Assembly: GCF_003339815.1 (NCBI RefSeq)
Contig: NZ_PPTT01000029.1
Coordinates: 1-51,268, forward strand
Direction of reading: 5' to 3'
Length of the DNA stretch: 51,268 bases
DNA from: Eggerthella sinensis
Lineage (GTDB): Bacteria; Actinomycetota; Coriobacteriia; Coriobacteriales; Eggerthellaceae
A program made the position numbers and the translations under genes. The notes beneath the pieces are model-generated. The model searched no databases, had not been told where the DNA came from, and was given only the letters and a program-made list of their open reading frames with translations. Each line of letters opens with the position of its first letter. The stretch's first letter is position 1. This document shows positions 39,551 to 47,527 of this stretch, one piece after another.

Positions 39551-40825
39551 CTACGCCCTCCCCTCCTCGCGCAGGTCGACCTCGCGCAGATACGGCGCGC
39601 CATCGTCGGTGGGTTCCAACACGTTGAAGCTCACCCCGATGGTCGCGCCCGGCCGCGCCTCGCGCGCCGCCGACGCCCAGGCAAGCGGAAACGCCAGGCA
39701 CGGAACGTCCTCGTCGTACGCGCTTTCGCCTTCCGCACGGTCTTCCGCCCAGGCGCGCAGGCCTTCCGCATCCTCGCCGAACACCTTGCCGCACTTGAGG
39801 AAGTAATCGCGCTCGTCCATGCTGAGCCACGCGTGCTCAGCGGCGAAGCGCCTATCGAGCAGGAACGGCTTGTTCTGCTGAAACACCTGGCCCGAGTGCT
39901 TGTTGTCGAGCGAGCAGTAGTGCACGCCCAGCCGCAACCCCTCGTCGGCGGCGAAACGCAGCAGCTCGAGCGATTCCGTCTCGCTGCCCGCGATGGGCAG
40001 ACCCCCGGCGTACCAGTAGTTGTACAGCACCTCGTACGGGCGCTGCCGCAGCATGAACCCGCGCGCGAGGAACTCCTCGGCGTTGCACAGCGGGAAGCAG
40101 AATTCCAGCAGGTTGATGCCGCGCACGCCCAGGTTGTCGAGGGTGCGGAGCAGCCGCTTCATCTCGTCGAGGGTGCCGGGGATGACGGGCATCTCCACCA
40201 TCACGTCGGGAAGGGCCGCCACGGCGGCGGCCATACGCGCGAACAGCTGTTCCTGATCGCCGTCGGTTTCCGCGGGCTTCACGCTGAAGCGCAGCTCGTC
40301 GAGGCCCGCCGCGCGAAGGTCGTCGAGCAGCGCATCGTCAAGCAGGTCGCCGCTCGTGTAGATGCGCACGTGCACGCCCGGGTACAGCTCTTTGGCGCGG
40401 CGGACGAACGCGAGCACCTGCTGGCGATGCAGAAACGGCTCGCCACCGGTGATGGCGAGGTGCCTGAACGTCGCGCCCGCCGCGTGCGCCTGCTCAAGTT
40501 CGGCCACGATATCGCGCTGATGGTGGCGGAAATACTCGTAGTCTTCCTGATTGGGATTGAAGCAGAAGTAACAGTCTTTCGTGCACTTGAGCGAGACGAA
40601 GAACGTGGCGGTCTCCTCGCCGGTGCGGCACGCGACGCACGCCGGCGAAATCCACGAGCGCCACAGGCTGGCATGGTTGTTGTCGCAGTGCGGGCACCCG
40701 ACCTGCGCACGCGCGCTGCGCGGCGACGACTCCTCGTCCTCGAACGGAATGCCGAACGACCGCACCGTCTCCTCGAAGTCCTCGCGCACCTCGTCAAACG
40801 CCTGCGCATATGCCTTGAAATCCAT
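39551..40825 (-). CDS. Radical SAM protein with N-terminal CxxC pair
   Basis: The cluster motif CTKDCYFCF gives Cys81, Cys85 and Cys88 (CxxxCxxC), followed by the SAM-binding motif ITGGEPFLH and a beta-alpha barrel pattern (ELRFSVKPAETD, VEMPVIPGT, GINLLEF). Ahead of the barrel, Cys44/Cys47 (CPHC) and Cys63/Cys66 (CVAC) form a likely zinc-ribbon or rubredoxin-like site. No SPASM-type C-terminal cluster is obvious. ATG at 40825 follows GGGGGAG, 26 bp after the response regulator on the same strand, so it is probably the last gene of the kinase/regulator operon. The substrate is unknown; modification of a peptide or cofactor of the nearby molybdoenzyme system is speculative. Confidence 0.88.
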   Translation of the reverse strand: MDFKAYAQAFDEVREDFEETVRSFGIPFEDEESSPRSARAQVGCPHCDNNHASLWRSWISPACVACRTGEETATFFVSLKCTKDCYFCFNPNQEDYEYFRHHQRDIVAELEQAHAAGATFRHLAITGGEPFLHRQQVLAFVRRAKELYPGVHVRIYTSGDLLDDALLDDLRAAGLDELRFSVKPAETDGDQEQLFARMAAAVAALPDVMVEMPVIPGTLDEMKRLLRTLDNLGVRGINLLEFCFPLCNAEEFLARGFMLRQRPYEVLYNYWYAGGLPIAGSETESLELLRFAADEGLRLGVHYCSLDNKHSGQVFQQNKPFLLDRRFAAEHAWLSMDERDYFLKCGKVFGEDAEGLRAWAEDRAEGESAYDEDVPCLAFPLAWASAAREARPGATIGVSFNVLEPTDDGAPYLREVDLREEGRA

Positions 40826-40851
40826 CCGACTCCCCCGTCGAACAAACGCGC

Positions 40852-41565
40852 CTACACGCGCTCCGCGAATTTGTATCCCACGCGCCACACCGTGAGCAGG
40901 TACTTCGGCTGCGAAGGGTTGTCCTCTATTTTCTCACGAATCTTGCGCATGAACACCGTGATACTGCTTTCGTCGACTTCGCTTTCGAGACCCCAGATGT
41001 GCTCGTAAATCTGATTGCGCGTGAACACCTGGCCGGGGCTTGCGGCCAGCAGCGCCAAAATCTCGAACTCCTTCGCCGTGAGGTCCACCGTGACGCCGCG
41101 CAGGCGCACCTCGTACTGGTTGAACAGGATTTCCAGGTCGCCGGTATGGTTGCAGCCCTCGCGGCTCACGGCCTTCGCGAACGTGAGGTCCTCGCGATGG
41201 CGCCGCAGGTGCGCCTCGATGCGCAGCAGCAGCTCGTCCGAGCTGAACGGCTTCACCACGTAGTCGTCGCCACCCGCTTTGAAGCCGATGCTCTTGTCCA
41301 CGATATCGCCCTTCGCGGAGAGGAAGATGATGGGGATGCGCCGCCCCGACTCGCGCATGGTGCGGCAGACGTCGAAGCCGTTCATCCCCGGCATCATCAC
41401 GTCGAGCAGCAGCAGGTCGGGATGCTCGTCACCCAGCAAGGCCAGCCCCTCGGCGCCGCTGAATGCTGCGCAGAACTCGTAGCCCGCCTCTTCCACGATG
41501 CGCTTCATGAGCACATGCAGGCTCTCGTCGTCGTCAATCAACATCACTTTCGCTGCGCTCGTCAT
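40852..41565 (-). CDS. OmpR-family response regulator of the c-haem sensor kinase
   Basis: Receiver domain with MLIDDDESLHVLMKRIV, phosphoacceptor Asp in LLLLDVMMPGMNGFD, and VVKPFSSDEL; then a winged-helix output domain (LTAKEFEILALLAASPGQVFTRNQIYEHIWG, ITVFMRKIREKIED, VWRVGYKF). The start ATG overlaps the kinase stop (ATGA). The targets are probably the upstream molybdoenzyme operon and/or the following radical SAM gene. Confidence 0.93.
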   Translation of the reverse strand: MTSAAKVMLIDDDESLHVLMKRIVEEAGYEFCAAFSGAEGLALLGDEHPDLLLLDVMMPGMNGFDVCRTMRESGRRIPIIFLSAKGDIVDKSIGFKAGGDDYVVKPFSSDELLLRIEAHLRRHREDLTFAKAVSREGCNHTGDLEILFNQYEVRLRGVTVDLTAKEFEILALLAASPGQVFTRNQIYEHIWGLESEVDESSITVFMRKIREKIEDNPSQPKYLLTVWRVGYKFAERV

Positions 41566-43226
41566 TGCATCTCCGTCCCCTCAACCGGAATACGCACCGT
41601 GAACACGCTGCCTGCCCCCAGGTCGCTCTCGACCGACAACGTGCCGCGATGCATTTCGGTGTACTCCTTCGCCAGCGCCAATCCCAGCCCGGTGCCGCTG
41701 TAGCGGCGCGAGGTTGACGAATCGGCCTGTACGAACCGTTCGAATATTTTTTGCTGATCCTTCTTCGCGATGCCGATGCCGTTGTCCGCCACCTGCATCC
41801 ACACCTGATGGCATTCGGGATGGTACGTGATATGCAGCTCCACCCAGCCGCCTTCCTGCGTGAACTTGATGGCGTTGCCCGTCAGGTTCTCCAGCACGTG
41901 CCGCAGCTTCTCGAAATCGCCTCTGACCAGCGGCACGTCGGGGTCGACCACGCACGAGAACGCGATGTTGTTGCGCTCGGCGAGCGGCTGCACCACCGAT
42001 TGCACCATGCCCACGATGTCGCCCAGGTCGACGGTTTCCACGGCGAACTCGATCTTGCCCGCATCGAGCCTGCTCATCTCAAGGATATCGTTGATCATGA
42101 GCAGCAGGGCGCGGCTGTTCGTCTCGATTTCGCGCCGGACCTCGGCCTCGCGCTCGGTGCACGGCTCGTCTTCGCGATTGAGCATTTCCGAGAACGCGAT
42201 GATGGACGTGAGCGGTGTGCGCAGCTCGTGGCTCATCATGGCGAGGAACTCGGACTTGTAGCGGTTCTCGCCCAGGAGGCGCTCGTTTGCGCCCTCGAGC
42301 TGCGCGCGCTGCTCCTCGAGCAGGAGGTTCGCGCGTTCGAGCTGCGCGGTGCGGTCGGCCACCTGCGCTTCAAGGTTGCCGTACATCTGCGACAGCTCGT
42401 GCGCCATGCCGTTGAACTCCTCCACCAGCCGGTTCACCTCGCGCGACGATTCCGTGTGGGCAAGCTCCACGTTCAGATTGCCCGCTTGGATGGTTTCGAC
42501 GCCGGCTTGAATCTTGCTGAGCGGGCGCGTCACGAGGTAGCTGAGCGCTAGGTAGATGATCACGAGGCACACCACCAGCATGCCGCCGAAGAACACGACG
42601 TCCTGCATGACCGCGCTCTGCTCGTTGTCCTGGTACACGTCGAGCGGCATGATGATGCTGATGGCCCCGCCCATGTCGCCGATGCGCCAGCCCTCTTTGG
42701 CGAAGCCCGTCACGTCCACCTCGCCCGCCGGCTCCCCATGGCAATCGAGGCAATTCTGCTCGATCCGCATAGGGGCAAGATAGCGGAAGACCTCGACGCC
42801 CTGATATTCCGTGATGCCGTAATACTCTCGACAGGCGGGGTCGGCCAAAAACGCGTCGAGCGCCTTCGTTTCGAATTCATCGGGCTCATCCGCATCGTTG
42901 CGCGGGTTGAAGTTCACGAATCGCGTAGTGTACGACGACTCGGACGTGAAAAGCTGCCCGATGCTGCGCCCTGCAATGGCGCAGTGCAAGCCCTGGTACA
43001 CCCCGTCATCGGTGAAGGAAATCTGCGCGAGACGGTCTTGATTCGACGCCATGAACTCCCAGACCGCGTCCATCTGCTGCGCAAGCACTTCCCCCTTCTC
43101 GCGCAACTCGTTCTCCATCTGCGCGCGCTTGTTCATGGAAGTCCAGGCCAGGTTCGCCCCCAGAGACACGGCGATGAGCAGGATGATAAGTCCTGCGAAT
43201 TTGGTTTTGAGTTTGATGTTCCCCAT
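41562..43226 (-). CDS. Sensor histidine kinase with extracytoplasmic c-type haem (DUF3365/Tll0287-like) domain
   Basis: TM1 spans about residues 10-30. An extracytoplasmic domain (about 31-205) contains VFRYLAPMRIEQNCLDCHGEPAGEV, a CxxCH haem c attachment site at Cys159-His163 in the DUF3365/Tll0287-like context. Then come TM2 (about 208-231), HAMP (RPLSKIQAGVETIQAGNLNVE), a coiled coil, HisKA (MSHELRTPLTSIIAFSEML), and HATPase (NLTGNAIKFTQEGG, DNGIGIAKKD, SGTGLGLALAKE). Covalent haem suggests sensing of redox state, oxygen, NO or a haem-ligand analogue. ATG at 43226 follows GGGGGAGGGG. It lies 113 bp downstream of the torD-like gene and is colinear with the molybdoenzyme operon. Confidence 0.92.
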   Translation of the reverse strand: MGNIKLKTKFAGLIILLIAVSLGANLAWTSMNKRAQMENELREKGEVLAQQMDAVWEFMASNQDRLAQISFTDDGVYQGLHCAIAGRSIGQLFTSESSYTTRFVNFNPRNDADEPDEFETKALDAFLADPACREYYGITEYQGVEVFRYLAPMRIEQNCLDCHGEPAGEVDVTGFAKEGWRIGDMGGAISIIMPLDVYQDNEQSAVMQDVVFFGGMLVVCLVIIYLALSYLVTRPLSKIQAGVETIQAGNLNVELAHTESSREVNRLVEEFNGMAHELSQMYGNLEAQVADRTAQLERANLLLEEQRAQLEGANERLLGENRYKSEFLAMMSHELRTPLTSIIAFSEMLNREDEPCTEREAEVRREIETNSRALLLMINDILEMSRLDAGKIEFAVETVDLGDIVGMVQSVVQPLAERNNIAFSCVVDPDVPLVRGDFEKLRHVLENLTGNAIKFTQEGGWVELHITYHPECHQVWMQVADNGIGIAKKDQQKIFERFVQADSSTSRRYSGTGLGLALAKEYTEMHRGTLSVESDLGAGSVFTVRIPVEGTEMQ

Positions 43227-43339
43227 AGGAAGCCCCTCCCCCGAGCTTCGCACGGCGAGAAGCCGTGTGCGCTCCCCGTCTTCCGGTCATGGTAGCACGA
43301 CCTTTCGGAAAACCTCCTGTCGCGTTTTCGATCGCGCCC

Positions 43340-44020
43340 CTACGCGTCTGCCATCAGACCCGACACGCGCTCCTCGTCGGCAGCGCAAACCTCAGCGCAC
43401 AGCTGCGCGAAGTGCACGTACAAGCCGCCGGCGTCTTTGCCCGCAGCGCGTTCGAGCCGATCGGAGAACGGCTTCGCCCAGGCGTTGAGATGCTCGGAAA
43501 GGAACTGCCGCTGAACCTGCAGCGACGCGTGCGCACGCTCGGCATCTCCCGCCTCGTATGCGGTGCAGGCTTCTTCCGCCAAGGCGGCCATGAAGTCGAG
43601 CTCGGTGGCAAGGTGATCATCAGCCTCGCGAGGGTATCCCGCGGCAACGTACCCCGCAGCCCGGTATGCGGCGCGCACGGCAAGCGTGCTTTCTTGGAAG
43701 ATGAGGTTCTCCCCCGTCGTGAACACCGACTCCCATGGAGGCGCGGGCAACGAAGCGGGGCCTATCAGCACCCGCGTATACTCGGCTTCGAGCGACGCCA
43801 CGCCATCCGCGGAGGCATCCGCACGCGCGAGCTGCGCGATGGCTTGCTGGATTCGAGCCGCTGTATCGCTGACGAGTCCACACGCCTCAAGGGCATGCTG
43901 ACCTCGGGCAACCTCGAGCAGCGTTTCGTCGGGTTTGGCCGCGAACGCGCGCCACAGATAGCGGTAGAGAAAATGGCGGTTCGCAAGCACTACGCCTGTT
44001 TCGTCATCGTCGATTCGCAT
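43340..44020 (-). CDS. TorD/DmsD-family molybdoenzyme chaperone
   Basis: The all-helical 226-residue protein shows family landmarks: NRHFLYRYLWRAFAAKPDE, LEAEYTRVLIGPASLPAPPWESVF (the conserved Y-x-R-L-F/I-x-G-P region), and a C-terminal ELDFMAALAEE block with FLSEHLNAWAKPFSDRL. These cytoplasmic chaperones bind the Tat signal and apoenzyme of DMSO-reductase-family enzymes during cofactor insertion. ATG at 44020 follows AAAGGAGAATC. It is third in the operon, directly after the catalytic and Fe-S subunits. Confidence 0.9.
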   Translation of the reverse strand: MRIDDDETGVVLANRHFLYRYLWRAFAAKPDETLLEVARGQHALEACGLVSDTAARIQQAIAQLARADASADGVASLEAEYTRVLIGPASLPAPPWESVFTTGENLIFQESTLAVRAAYRAAGYVAAGYPREADDHLATELDFMAALAEEACTAYEAGDAERAHASLQVQRQFLSEHLNAWAKPFSDRLERAAGKDAGGLYVHFAQLCAEVCAADEERVSGLMADA

Positions 44021-44086
44021 GATTCTCCTTTACGTGCAAGCCGCAGCGGCTGGGAGGGAGGCGCCGCTGCGGCTTGTCGTCGAGTG

Positions 44087-44659
44087 TTACATGAGCACCG
44101 ATGCTGGATTGGGCTCAAGCGCCGCCGGCTTCGCTTCAACCGCGATGCTGGGGCCGGTTGACGGCTCAGGGAGCACGGTGATGGTATCGGTGGCCTCGGG
44201 ATGCGCCGCACGCAGTTCGTCGATGGGCCCGAACTCGAGGGCGCGCATCGGACACGCGGCCACGCACGCGGGCTGATCGCCGTTTTCGCGCAGCGGCTTG
44301 CATGCGTCGCACTTGTGCGTCTTCTGGATGGCCTCGATGTACTGGGGCACGCCGTAAGGACACGCCTTCACGCAATACTGGCATCCGATGCACTTCTCGT
44401 CGTTGTGCTGAACGGTTCCGTCGTCTTCGTCGATGTACATGGCCGCATTCGGGCACGCGGCCACGCACGCAGGCTTCTCGCAGTGGTTGCACGACGAAGA
44501 GTAGTGAAACGTTTGCACGGTGGGGTACGAGTCCACTTCGAAATCGGAAAGCCGCCTGAAGATGGTGCCGATTTCCAGATTGTTCTTATCCTTGCACGCG
44601 ACCTGGCACGTCCTGCAACCGATGCAGGCGGTCATATCGAAGTAGAATCCGTTTCTCAT
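44087..44659 (-). CDS. DmsB-type ferredoxin-like subunit with four [4Fe-4S] motifs
   Basis: The 190-residue protein carries four cysteine groups: CIGCRTCQVACKDKNN, CNHCEKPACVAACP, CIGCQYCVKACPYGVPQ and CDACKP...CVAACP. This is the electron-transfer subunit fold of the DmsB/NrfC/PhsB type. It would pass electrons to the molybdoenzyme. There is no signal peptide, so export by piggy-back with the Tat-dependent catalytic subunit is expected. ATG at 44659 follows AAGGTGATCG, 15 bp after the catalytic gene. No NrfD/DmsC membrane anchor follows it. Confidence 0.93.
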   Translation of the reverse strand: MRNGFYFDMTACIGCRTCQVACKDKNNLEIGTIFRRLSDFEVDSYPTVQTFHYSSSCNHCEKPACVAACPNAAMYIDEDDGTVQHNDEKCIGCQYCVKACPYGVPQYIEAIQKTHKCDACKPLRENGDQPACVAACPMRALEFGPIDELRAAHPEATDTITVLPEPSTGPSIAVEAKPAALEPNPASVLM

Positions 44660-44674
44660 AGTCGATCACCTTCC

Positions 44675-47302
44675 CTACATCTGGGCTTCGGGGACGCGCA
44701 TGGGCAGCTCGACATCGGGCGTCAGCGCTTCTTGGTACTTCTCGATGGTGCACATGCAGGTGTTCCAACCCGAGACGCCCTGACCCGACTGAATCTGCCC
44801 GGTAAGCATGTTGTCGGAGCCGGCATGGTCGATGCCGGTCTTCTCATCAACGTCAACCCAAGCACCGTGCGGCAGGCCGATCACGCCCGGCATGAAGCGC
44901 TCGGTGGGGCACGCGACGCGCAGCACCTTGCCATGCGGGCTGGTCAAGAGCACCGTATCGCCTTCCTTGATGCCCTTCTCCTTGGCGTCGTCCGCGTTGA
45001 TGAACACGGGGTTCGGCCAGGTTTCGCGCAGCCACTGCACGTTGTCGAACACGGTATGCGAGCGACGGAGGTAATGCGGGTTGTACAGCTGGTAGGGATA
45101 CTCGCCCTTCGTTCCAGCCTCGAAATCGCTGTAGGTTGCCTCGACGCCCTCTTGCGGCGGGATGTACGTGGGGATGGCTTCGATGGTGCTGTACCCGATG
45201 GCGTTAATGGTGTCGCGCAGGGTTGCCGAGTAGATTTCCTGCTTGCCGCTGGCGGTTTTGAGCGGGTTCGCCTCAGGGTCTTTCACGAACTTCTCGTACG
45301 CGATGTAGCCGTACGCGTCGCCGGGCTTGCGGGGAATCTGGTAGAGACCCTGCTCGATGAGCTCCTTCATGGAGACGACGCCCTCCTGAGGCTCGCCCTC
45401 GCATTCCCACTCCGCGATGTCGTCGGCCGTGATGGTGACGAGCGGCTTCTTCTCGCCCGTTTCGTCCACGATGTAGGCGCCAACGAACTGGTTGAACAGC
45501 TGCTGCTTCACGCCGAACGGATACACCTCCTCCACGTTCAGTCCGAGGCGCTTGCCAATTTCGGCCGCGATCTCTTCGTCGGAGAGGCATTCGTACATGC
45601 GGTCGACAACTTTGGAATGGTAGATGAGCGCCTCGCGGTTGCCCTGGAGAAAGCCGCCTTCCTTTTCCCAGTACGACTCGATGGGCAGCACGATATCGGA
45701 ATACTGTGCGTTCGTGGTCATGAAGAGCGAATGAGTAACCACCAGATCGACCTTGCGATGGGCTTCGATACCCTTCGCCTGGCCTTCGATGGTTTGCAGC
45801 TTCGCGTTCATGCTGTCGTGGTAGATGAGCTTGATATCCACTTCGCGCGGCTCGCCGGCAACCTTTTTGGTCGAACCGCCGGCATACGTGTACGAACCTT
45901 CGGCGATAGCCTTCCACAGCTCGGTATCGTTGATGCCCTCCGAATCGCCAAGCGGGTTCTTGACGGAAGGAAGCCCGTCTGCACCGGAGCCGATGAGGTA
46001 TCCGCCGCCGCTGAACGAACGCGAATGGCACGACAGGCCGCACATGTGACCCGACTTGCCGTAATGGCCGCCCATGGCTCCCATCGTCATCACCAACTGC
46101 GGCAGGCAGTCGGCGTTGTGCGTACGGGCGGACGCCCAGGCCATGAGGATGGCCGCCTTGTTGTCCTTGCCCATGAGCTCGGCCAGGTAGCGGATGTTCT
46201 CGGGGCTCACGCCGCAGATACGGGATGCCCACTCAGGGGTTTTCGGCGTGCCATCGAACGTGCCCAGCACGTAGTCCTTGAAGTTGCCGTTCGGGTCTTC
46301 GCCCTCCGGCATATGATCGGCGTCGAAACCGATGGTGTGCGTGTTGAGGTAGTCCCAGTCGATGAGGCCCTTTTCGGCATCCATCTCGAGCATGGCGTTG
46401 GCAATGCCCAGAAACAGCGCCATGTCGGTGGACGGACGACACGGAATCCACTCGGCATCCACCAGGGAATACGAATCGTTGTAGAAGGGGTCAACCGCCA
46501 CGAATTTGGCACCGGCCTTCTTCATTTGCAGCAGGTGGTACGCGGGGTTACCGGCCGAAGACCATGCGGGGTTCGTGCCGAACATGATGACCACTTCGCT
46601 GTTGCGCATGTCGAGGCGGTCGTTGATGCCCTCGTTCGTCTGGGGCGCGATGCCCACCACGTCGGGCGTGTACGTCCAAGCGCCGCGGGACGTGGTGCCC
46701 CAATGGCCGATGTAGCCGCCATACAGGCTGAGAAACTTGGACACTTCGCCGCCGTCCGCGAAGAGGGCGCGGTTGCCATAGGTTTCTTTGATGCGTTTGA
46801 TTTCGTCAGTGATGTAGGTGTACGCCTCATCCCACGAGATGCGCTCCCACTCGTCCTTGCCGCGCAGCTCGCCCTTGGAGTTGTCGCCGCCGCCCGGCTG
46901 CCACGACGTGCGTTTCATGGGGTACTTCAAACGATCGGCGGAAAACACGTGGTTGCGCTGTGCGCGGCCGCGCACGCAAGCGCGCTGCTGCGGATAGTCG
47001 GGGCTGTCTTCATGCGTGTCGTCGGTTTTCTGGCGAACGACCACGCCATCTTTGACCAGCGCCTTGTTCAGGCAACGGCCTCCGCAGTTGTGCCAGCATG
47101 CAGCCGTGACCCAGGTACCGCTGATGATGTCGGCAGCCGGCGCGGCTTGCTGATCTTCCTCAGTCGGTTGCACCTTGTTGGGACCGCATCCGGCAAGACT
47201 GCCCGACACGGCCAAAGCTGCCGCGGCCGTAGCACTCGCCTTGACGAACCCCCTTCGGCTCATCCCGGAAGACTGCCGAACCTCGTCCTTGTAGTCAGCC
47301 AT
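44675..47302 (-). CDS. Molybdopterin oxidoreductase catalytic subunit (DMSO reductase family), Tat lipoprotein
   Basis: The 875-residue enzyme has a Tat signal (SRRGFVK, residues 15-21) followed by a lipobox ending at Cys39 (SLAGC). The [4Fe-4S] ligands are Cys69, Cys73, Cys77 and Cys109. Cofactor-binding landmarks include LYGGYIGHWGTTSRGAW, where a Ser is a plausible Mo ligand, VIMFGTNPAWSSAGNPAYH, and the C-terminal dinucleotide-binding domain (VFINADDAKEKGIKEGD, LPHGAWVDVDEKTGIDHAGSDNMLTG). The substrate could be DMSO, TMAO or another oxidised or aromatic compound; Eggerthellaceae have many such paralogues, including catechol dehydroxylases. ATG at 47302 follows GAGGAGGAGAG. It is first gene of the operon with the DmsB-like and TorD-like genes. 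Confidence 0.93.
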   Translation of the reverse strand: MADYKDEVRQSSGMSRRGFVKASATAAAALAVSGSLAGCGPNKVQPTEEDQQAAPAADIISGTWVTAACWHNCGGRCLNKALVKDGVVVRQKTDDTHEDSPDYPQQRACVRGRAQRNHVFSADRLKYPMKRTSWQPGGGDNSKGELRGKDEWERISWDEAYTYITDEIKRIKETYGNRALFADGGEVSKFLSLYGGYIGHWGTTSRGAWTYTPDVVGIAPQTNEGINDRLDMRNSEVVIMFGTNPAWSSAGNPAYHLLQMKKAGAKFVAVDPFYNDSYSLVDAEWIPCRPSTDMALFLGIANAMLEMDAEKGLIDWDYLNTHTIGFDADHMPEGEDPNGNFKDYVLGTFDGTPKTPEWASRICGVSPENIRYLAELMGKDNKAAILMAWASARTHNADCLPQLVMTMGAMGGHYGKSGHMCGLSCHSRSFSGGGYLIGSGADGLPSVKNPLGDSEGINDTELWKAIAEGSYTYAGGSTKKVAGEPREVDIKLIYHDSMNAKLQTIEGQAKGIEAHRKVDLVVTHSLFMTTNAQYSDIVLPIESYWEKEGGFLQGNREALIYHSKVVDRMYECLSDEEIAAEIGKRLGLNVEEVYPFGVKQQLFNQFVGAYIVDETGEKKPLVTITADDIAEWECEGEPQEGVVSMKELIEQGLYQIPRKPGDAYGYIAYEKFVKDPEANPLKTASGKQEIYSATLRDTINAIGYSTIEAIPTYIPPQEGVEATYSDFEAGTKGEYPYQLYNPHYLRRSHTVFDNVQWLRETWPNPVFINADDAKEKGIKEGDTVLLTSPHGKVLRVACPTERFMPGVIGLPHGAWVDVDEKTGIDHAGSDNMLTGQIQSGQGVSGWNTCMCTIEKYQEALTPDVELPMRVPEAQM

Positions 47303-47332
47303 CTCTCCTCCTCTGATTCTCATTCCCCCAAA

Positions 47333-47356
47333 ACCTGACACCTTGGGTGCCTAGGT
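47333..47356. promoter_or_regulatory. Dyad-symmetric element upstream of the molybdoenzyme operon
   Basis: CACC-TTG-GGTG (47339-47349) is a perfect dyad, with flanking ACCT (47333-47336) and AGGT (47353-47356). It lies 31-54 bases upstream of the catalytic gene start and is a candidate regulator site. The 225-bp gap (47303-47527) contains no gene. Confidence 0.42.
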
Positions 47357-47470
47357 ACGAGATTACAAAGCGTGAAGATTAATAACAATACAGCCGTCCT
47401 TGCGTGTTTCTTAAAGCGATCTTTCCGAATTATTAATGAGCGCGCGCATAAGCGCATCTCCTTGAAGCAA

Positions 47471-47495
47471 GAAGCCGGGCACAAGGCCCGGCTTC
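47471..47495 (-). terminator. Terminator of the proline-rich membrane protein gene
   Basis: GAAGCCGGGC (47471-47480) and GCCCGGCTTC (47486-47495) form a perfect 10-bp stem with a 5-base loop, followed on the minus strand by TTGCTTC. It lies 33 bases past the stop at 47528. Confidence 0.75.
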
Positions 47496-47527
47496 CGGTC
47501 GATGCTGGCGCCGCGCTGCGCGATCGC

